Source: Bradyrhizobium sp. NFR13
GTDB taxonomy: Bacteria > Pseudomonadota > Alphaproteobacteria > Rhizobiales > Xanthobacteraceae
DNA length: 64,000 bases
Direction of reading: 5' to 3'
Assembly (NCBI RefSeq): GCF_900114605.1
Contig: NZ_FOTP01000003.1
Location: 1-64,000 of the forward strand
In this document: piece after piece, positions 59,667-64,000 of the stretch
Layout: the number at the start of each line of letters is the position of its first letter
How positions within the stretch are numbered: the stretch's first letter is position 1
Notes under the pieces: generated by a model
Told to the model about the DNA's origin: nothing
Database searches by the model: none
Seen by the model: only the letters and a program-made list of their open reading frames with translations
Translations under genes and position numbers: made by a program

Positions 59667-61025
59667 ATGACATCAGCCCCTCCCACACCCCTGCGCGTTG
59701 CCGTCATCGGCGGCGGCGTGGCCGGCGCATTTGCCGCGATCATCCTGTCCAAGCTTCCGCAGATCGGATCGATCACCGTGCTGGATCGCGACGGCGCCTT
59801 CGGGCGTGGGCTCGCTTATTCCGCGAAAGCCACGTGGCACCGCATCAACGTCCCCGCCTACAAGATGGGCGGCCTCGGCGCTGACGATGATGGCTTCGTC
59901 GAATGGCTGACGGAAACCGGCCAGGCGGACTGGCCGGACTATTCAACCTCTTTCGTACCCCGCCGGGTCTATGGCGACTACATCTCGACGAAGTTCAACG
60001 AATTGACCGGCAGCGGACGTGTGACGCCGCGGCAGGATGTGGCGTTGAGTATCACACGGCAGGACCATGGCTATCGCGTCACGACGGCATCGGGCGCGAC
60101 CATCGATGCCGATCTGGTGCTCCTCTGTCTCGGCAACCAGCCGCCGTCGCCGTTTCCCGGCATCGAGCCCTCGCCGCACTCGATCACCAATGTCTGGGCG
60201 CCGGGCGCGCTCGATCCGATCGGCAAGGACGATCGCGTGCTGGTCATCGGCACCGGCGCCACCGCGGTCGATATGGTGATCGACCTGGTCCATCGCGGCA
60301 CGCGCGCACCCATCACGATGGTCTCGCGGCGCGGATTGCTGCCGCTGATCGACACGCCAGCGCAAACCGACCCCGCCCCGATGACCTCATTCCCGGTGCC
60401 CACCGCGCGCGGCCTTCTGGCGGCATTGCTCAGGGACACCCGCCGCAAGGTTGCCGCAGGCATTCCATGGCAGACGATGGTCGATACGTTCCGATTGTCC
60501 ATCGGTGAACTCTATAGGAATGCCTCCGAAACTGAACGTGCCCGCTTCGCGCGACACCTGCGTGCGATCTGGATGGTGCACCGGCATCGACTGGCGCCCG
60601 ACGTCGCCGAACTGCTGGAGCAGTTGCAACGCGACAAGCGACTCGACGTGATCGCAGGTCGCATCACCAGTGCGGTTGCGACACCGTCGGGACATGACGT
60701 CACCATCCGCAAGCGCGGACACGGCGAGACGATCAACCTCGCCACCAACTGGATCCTGAACTGTACCGGCCCGGAAGAGCGCTATGATCGCCTGGGCGAC
60801 CCGCTCATCAAATCCCTGCTCGCAACCGGCTACGTCCGCACCGGCTTCAACGGTCTCGGCCTCGATGTCGCCCCAAGCTGCGAGCTGCGTGACAGCGCCG
60901 GTCATGTTCAGCCCGGCTTCTATGCGATCGGCCCGGCGACGCGCGGCGCATTCTGGGAAGTGACTGCGGCGTCAAACATCCGGCGACAGTTGCTGGCTGT
61001 GAGCGAGCAGCTGGAGAAGCTCTAG
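59667..61025 (+). CDS. FAD/NAD(P)-binding oxidoreductase
   Basis: Flavoprotein of 452 residues: N-terminal FAD motif VAVIGGGVAGAFAAII, a second dinucleotide motif VLVIGTGATAVDMVIDL near residue 190, and a C-terminal FAD contact GFYAIGPATRGAFWEVTA. This layout is the NAD_binding_9/YdhS-type family. The ATG at 59667 is used; the open frame upstream overlaps the amidohydrolase end. It lies 37 bases after the deaminase-like gene, so co-transcription is likely. It is convergent with the permease gene, overlapping it by four bases. Confidence 0.82.
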   Translation: MTSAPPTPLRVAVIGGGVAGAFAAIILSKLPQIGSITVLDRDGAFGRGLAYSAKATWHRINVPAYKMGGLGADDDGFVEWLTETGQADWPDYSTSFVPRRVYGDYISTKFNELTGSGRVTPRQDVALSITRQDHGYRVTTASGATIDADLVLLCLGNQPPSPFPGIEPSPHSITNVWAPGALDPIGKDDRVLVIGTGATAVDMVIDLVHRGTRAPITMVSRRGLLPLIDTPAQTDPAPMTSFPVPTARGLLAALLRDTRRKVAAGIPWQTMVDTFRLSIGELYRNASETERARFARHLRAIWMVHRHRLAPDVAELLEQLQRDKRLDVIAGRITSAVATPSGHDVTIRKRGHGETINLATNWILNCTGPEERYDRLGDPLIKSLLATGYVRTGFNGLGLDVAPSCELRDSAGHVQPGFYAIGPATRGAFWEVTAASNIRRQLLAVSEQLEKL

Positions 61026-61795
61026 CCCTTCCGCCAGGGCACGATGGCGCGCTCCAGCGCGTCGAAGCCGGCATTCATCACGAAGCCGATGATCGCGATG
61101 ACGAACAGGCCGACATACATGGTCTGCACGTCGAACAACTCCCACGCATTCCAGATCATGTAACCGAGCCCCTGCTTGGCGCCGACCATCTCGGCGATGG
61201 CGATCAGCACCAGCCCCATGCCGGCACCAAGCTTGATGCCGGTCATGATCAGCGGCAATGCGCCGGGCAACGCTACGGTGCGAAACATGTTGAAACGGCT
61301 GGCGCCAAAGTTGCGGCCGACATCGAGGAAGATGGGCGCAATCTGGCGCACTCCCGCGGCTGTATTGATGACCACCGGATAGAACACGCCGATCGCGACC
61401 ATCGCGATCTTCGAGCTTTCGCCGAGGCCGAAGATGAGCAGGATCAGCGGCAACAAGGAGCTCTTCGGGATCGGATAGGTCGCCGAGATCAACGGGTCGA
61501 AGGCAGCTCGCACGGGTCGATAAAGCCCGATGGCGAGCCCGATCACGATGGCCGGGACGCAGCCGACGACAAAACCGGTAGCGAGGCGATACAGGCTGGC
61601 TCCCACATGACGCCACAGCGCGCCGGAGGAAGCGAGTTCGAACAGATGCCCAATGATGTTAGAGGGCGCCGGAAAGAACCTGACATCGACGATGCCGGTG
61701 CGCGCGCAGATTTCCCACAGGCCGAGCAGCACCAGCGGCGACAGGATGCTGATGGTCCGGTCGCTCCACAGCGAGCGGGGGCGGGCCGCGCTCAT
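61022..61795 (-). CDS. ABC transporter permease (TauC/SsuC-like)
   Basis: Permease of 257 residues with six hydrophobic segments and the EAA-type loop AAGVRQIAPIFLDVGRNFGASRFNMF with the downstream VALPGALPLIMTGIKLGAGM. This is the BPD_transp_1 form used for taurine, alkanesulfonates, nitrate and pyrimidine precursors. Its start overlaps the ATPase stop by four bases. Confidence 0.9.
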   Translation of the reverse strand: MSAARPRSLWSDRTISILSPLVLLGLWEICARTGIVDVRFFPAPSNIIGHLFELASSGALWRHVGASLYRLATGFVVGCVPAIVIGLAIGLYRPVRAAFDPLISATYPIPKSSLLPLILLIFGLGESSKIAMVAIGVFYPVVINTAAGVRQIAPIFLDVGRNFGASRFNMFRTVALPGALPLIMTGIKLGAGMGLVLIAIAEMVGAKQGLGYMIWNAWELFDVQTMYVGLFVIAIIGFVMNAGFDALERAIVPWRKG

Positions 61796-62622
61796 GCCTT
61801 GCTCCCCGGCTCGCGGCTGCGCGCGCGATCAACCTCTTCGCGGAGCTGCGCCCAGATGTCATAGACCAGTTCGCCATAGGCCGGCGTGTGCCGGAGTTCA
61901 ACGACGTTGCGCGGCCGCGGCAGATCCACCGGCACGATGGTCTTGATGCGCCCCGGTCCCGCCGTCATCACCATGATCCGATCGCCCAGCGTCACCGCTT
62001 CATCCACGCTATGGGTGATAAACACTACGGTCTTGCGCGTTTCTTCCCAGATCCGCAGCAATTCCTCGTGCAGCAGCGTCTTATTCTGCTCGTCGAGCGC
62101 CGAGAACGGCTCGTCCATCAGCAGGATATCGGGATCATTGGCAAAGGCGCGCGCAATGGAGACGCGCTGGCGCATGCCGCCGGAGAGCTGATGCGGATAG
62201 AGCGTCCGCGCACCATACATACCGGTCTTGTTCAGATAGTGCCCAACCACCTCGTCGATGCGCGCCTTCGGGACATTGCGCATCGTCAGGCCGTAGGCGG
62301 CGTTGTCCCATACGGTCATCCAGGGAAACAACGAGTCCCCCTGGAACACCATGGAATTCTGCGGATGGCCGGCCTCGGGATTGGCGATGGCGATCTGGCC
62401 TTCCGATGGCGCATCCAGCCCGGCGAGCATGCGCAGCAAGGTCGTCTTTCCGCAGCCGCTCGGGCCAACCACCACGAAGAAGGTGCTGGCCGGGATATCG
62501 AGCGTAATCCGATCCAGCGCCAACTGCGTATCATGCCGCTTGGTGACGTCGCGCAGGCTGATCTTCGGCGCGGGCGCCTGTCCGCCATCCGGGAGTTCTG
62601 CTGTGGTCGTCTGCCCTGCCAT
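61792..62622 (-). CDS. ABC transporter ATP-binding protein (TauB/SsuB-like)
   Basis: ATPase of 276 residues: Walker A GPSGCGKTTLLRMLAGLD, signature LSGGMRQRVSIARAFA, Walker B ILLMDEPFSALD, and VFITHSVDEAV. The start at 62622 has AGAGAAG upstream. It lies 22 bases after the binding-protein gene and overlaps the permease gene. Confidence 0.9.
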   Translation of the reverse strand: MAGQTTTAELPDGGQAPAPKISLRDVTKRHDTQLALDRITLDIPASTFFVVVGPSGCGKTTLLRMLAGLDAPSEGQIAIANPEAGHPQNSMVFQGDSLFPWMTVWDNAAYGLTMRNVPKARIDEVVGHYLNKTGMYGARTLYPHQLSGGMRQRVSIARAFANDPDILLMDEPFSALDEQNKTLLHEELLRIWEETRKTVVFITHSVDEAVTLGDRIMVMTAGPGRIKTIVPVDLPRPRNVVELRHTPAYGELVYDIWAQLREEVDRARSREPGSKA

Positions 62623-62644
62623 CGCCACGCTTCTCTTTATCGCC

Positions 62645-63673
62645 TCACTTCGGTCGCGCAAACGGACCGAGCACCGGCTTCAGCGCATCGACATAGGACA
62701 TGTCGACAACCTTGGCTGCCTCAATGTCGCTGGTGACCAGCCCGCGCGACTTGAAATAAGCGAGATCGGTCTCGACGCTGGGAAGATTGATCTGGCCGTC
62801 GGGATCGATGAACACCGGCACGATCTGATGCAGCAGCGCCGTGTCCTTGATGCCCGTCATCTCGGCGATGTCCTTGATCATGTCCTCGGCGCCGGGCCCC
62901 GCGATCTTGCCGTCCTTCAGCGTCGCCGCATAGGCGCGCACGCCGCGCAGATAGGCCTTGAGAAACGCCGTCACCGTCTTGCGGTCCTCGGCGAACTTGC
63001 CATTGATCAGCAGCATGGCGGTCTGCTGCACCGGATAGAAATCGTCGAGGCCGACGAAGCGCACGGCGGCATTGTTGCGGACCATCGCCGTCACACCCGG
63101 CTCCGCCGAAATCGCCGCATCGATCGCCTTGTTGGCGAAGGCGGTCAGATGCTGCGGGAACGGAAGGAAGACCTTTTCGATATCCTCGTCCTTTAGCCCG
63201 GCCTTTTTCAGAGCCTGATTGATAACGGATTCATCGGCGGCACCATTGGCAATGATAGCGACCTTCTTGCCCTTGAGATCGGCGAGCGACTTGAACGCGC
63301 CACTGTCGATCAGATCCTTGCGCACCATCAGCGCCTTGTAGCTGTAACCGGCGATATTGGTGCCCTTGTCGGCCACCATCTTCAGTTTGAGGCCACGATT
63401 GACAGCGTTATAGAGCCCGGCCGAGGCCGCGCCTGCCGATGCGTCGAGATCGCCAGCGCCGAGCGGGGCCACCATCTTGGCACCGGAATCAAACGGGATC
63501 AGTTCAACCTTGACGCCCTCGTCCTTGAAGTAACCGCGCTTCTCGGCGAGGAACAGGCCGATATCCGATGAGAGGTTGGTCGTGCCGACCTTGACCGTCT
63601 TCATGTCCTGGGCGTGCACACTGCCCACCATCGAGATCGCAACACCAGCGGCAACAAGCAGACGTTTCAACAT
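62645..63673 (-). CDS. ABC substrate-binding protein (NMT1/SsuA-like)
   Basis: Periplasmic binding protein of 342 residues with a signal peptide (MLKRLLVAAGVAISMVGSVHA, cleavage before QDM). The N-lobe reads VGTTNLSSDIGLFLAEKRGYF, typical of NMT1/SsuA proteins that bind sulfonates, thiamine pyrimidine precursors, nitrate or other small organics. The start has GAGGA upstream. First full gene of the transporter operon, 53 bases after the amidohydrolase. The ligand is unknown; the nearby cytosine deaminase-like gene hints at a ring-containing N-compound. Confidence 0.88.
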   Translation of the reverse strand: MLKRLLVAAGVAISMVGSVHAQDMKTVKVGTTNLSSDIGLFLAEKRGYFKDEGVKVELIPFDSGAKMVAPLGAGDLDASAGAASAGLYNAVNRGLKLKMVADKGTNIAGYSYKALMVRKDLIDSGAFKSLADLKGKKVAIIANGAADESVINQALKKAGLKDEDIEKVFLPFPQHLTAFANKAIDAAISAEPGVTAMVRNNAAVRFVGLDDFYPVQQTAMLLINGKFAEDRKTVTAFLKAYLRGVRAYAATLKDGKIAGPGAEDMIKDIAEMTGIKDTALLHQIVPVFIDPDGQINLPSVETDLAYFKSRGLVTSDIEAAKVVDMSYVDALKPVLGPFARPK

Positions 63674-63726
63674 GATCGGTCCTCTTTATCTCGCATTGAA
63701 AATGATGCGGCAGAACGCGCCGCAGC

Positions 63727-64000
63727 TCAGGGCAAACGTGGAAACAGGCGCCTCGGATTGGTTTCGGTAATCAGTTCAATATCGGCAGTGGAGAATCCCG
63801 CAGCCTTGACACCGGCGAGCGGATCGCGATCCGCCGGCGGGAAGGACTCGTCAGTACCGAGCGCCACACGTTCGATGCCCACGGTATCGGCGAGGAAACG
63901 CAACGCTTTCGGCGCATGCACGATGCTGTCATAGCCGATGCGTGACGCATAGACCGACGGATCACATTGCGCGACATCGCCCTGCCCCGCGCGGTCCATG
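63727..64000 (-). CDS. Amidohydrolase family 2 (ACMSD-like), C-terminal part
   Basis: Only the last 90 or so residues lie in the window; the gene runs off the right edge. RIGYDSIVHAPKALRFLADTVGIERVALGTDESFPP holds the conserved metal-site Asp of the amidohydrolase-2/aminocarboxymuconate decarboxylase family, and the end NPRRLFPRL is typical. The common GTDYPF motif reads GTDESF here. It is followed by the binding-protein gene on the same strand, so it leads the ABC operon. The family covers decarboxylases and hydrolases of aromatic ring-cleavage products. Confidence 0.75.
   Translation of the reverse strand, partial: MDRAGQGDVAQCDPSVYASRIGYDSIVHAPKALRFLADTVGIERVALGTDESFPPADRDPLAGVKAAGFSTADIELITETNPRRLFPRLP

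Noticed and set aside
1-64000. CRISPR array, prophage or transposase genes
   Set aside because: No regularly spaced direct repeats, phage structural genes or transposase motifs were found on either strand.

Overview
The window is high-GC, densely coded DNA with alphaproteobacterial features. It carries an hmuP/hmuTUV/hmuR haem locus, a 1001-residue PutA beside an Lrp-type PutR, a ycjX-ycjF pair, several family III CoA-transferases, a HAAT-type amino-acid ABC operon and families of palindromic intergenic repeats. Together these point to the Bradyrhizobium / Rhodopseudomonas / Afipia / Tardiphaga group (Nitrobacteraceae). This is inferred from gene content and not from any database search. No rRNA, tRNA, CRISPR array or transposase gene was seen.

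Layout. 0.2-11.7 kb is a catabolic block. An isovaleryl-CoA dehydrogenase-like gene faces away from two tandem CYP153-type P450 genes, which are followed by an acyl-CoA dehydrogenase, a family III CoA-transferase, a hot-dog dehydratase, a benzoylformate decarboxylase-like ThDP enzyme and a BisC-like molybdopterin oxidoreductase. 11.9-16.2 kb holds an SDR, a haemolysin III protein and ycjX-ycjF. 16.2-19.0 kb looks accessory: a divergent RidA/ArsR-type pair, a 78-bp degenerate second copy of an internal ycjF segment, and an AT-richer membrane, coiled-coil, pentapeptide-repeat gene. 19.0-25 kb holds a GT39-like glycosyltransferase, a membrane ferredoxin-adenylate cyclase fusion, a small His-rich secreted protein, a cold-shock protein, a secreted unknown and PutR. 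25-38 kb holds putA, a CoA-transferase, a secreted c-haem-motif protein with a tiny membrane partner, a coiled-coil membrane protein, a GST, the lemA-TPM operon, an acyl-CoA synthetase and an HxlR-MATE pair. 39-44.5 kb holds an MFS exporter, an orphan glgA and a SulP-STAS-cNMP protein.

44.5-50.97 kb is a five-gene HAAT ABC operon plus a CnbZ/Rid-like gene, divergent from a LysR regulator. This looks like a dedicated uptake and deamination unit. 50.98-57.7 kb is the haem acquisition locus: receptor HmuR, an IsdG-type monooxygenase and HutX on the minus strand, facing hmuP-hmuT-hmuU-hmuV on the plus strand. 58.3-64 kb holds a cytosine deaminase-like amidohydrolase and an FAD oxidoreductase, convergent with a TauABC/NMT1-type ABC operon led by an amidohydrolase cut off by the window edge.

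The most interesting points are: the P450/CoA block, which has no ferredoxin partner gene; the duplicated ycjF fragment bounding probable foreign genes; the redox-type adenylate cyclase with a candidate haem membrane domain; the CnbZ-like transporter operon; and the large nested palindromic repeats.
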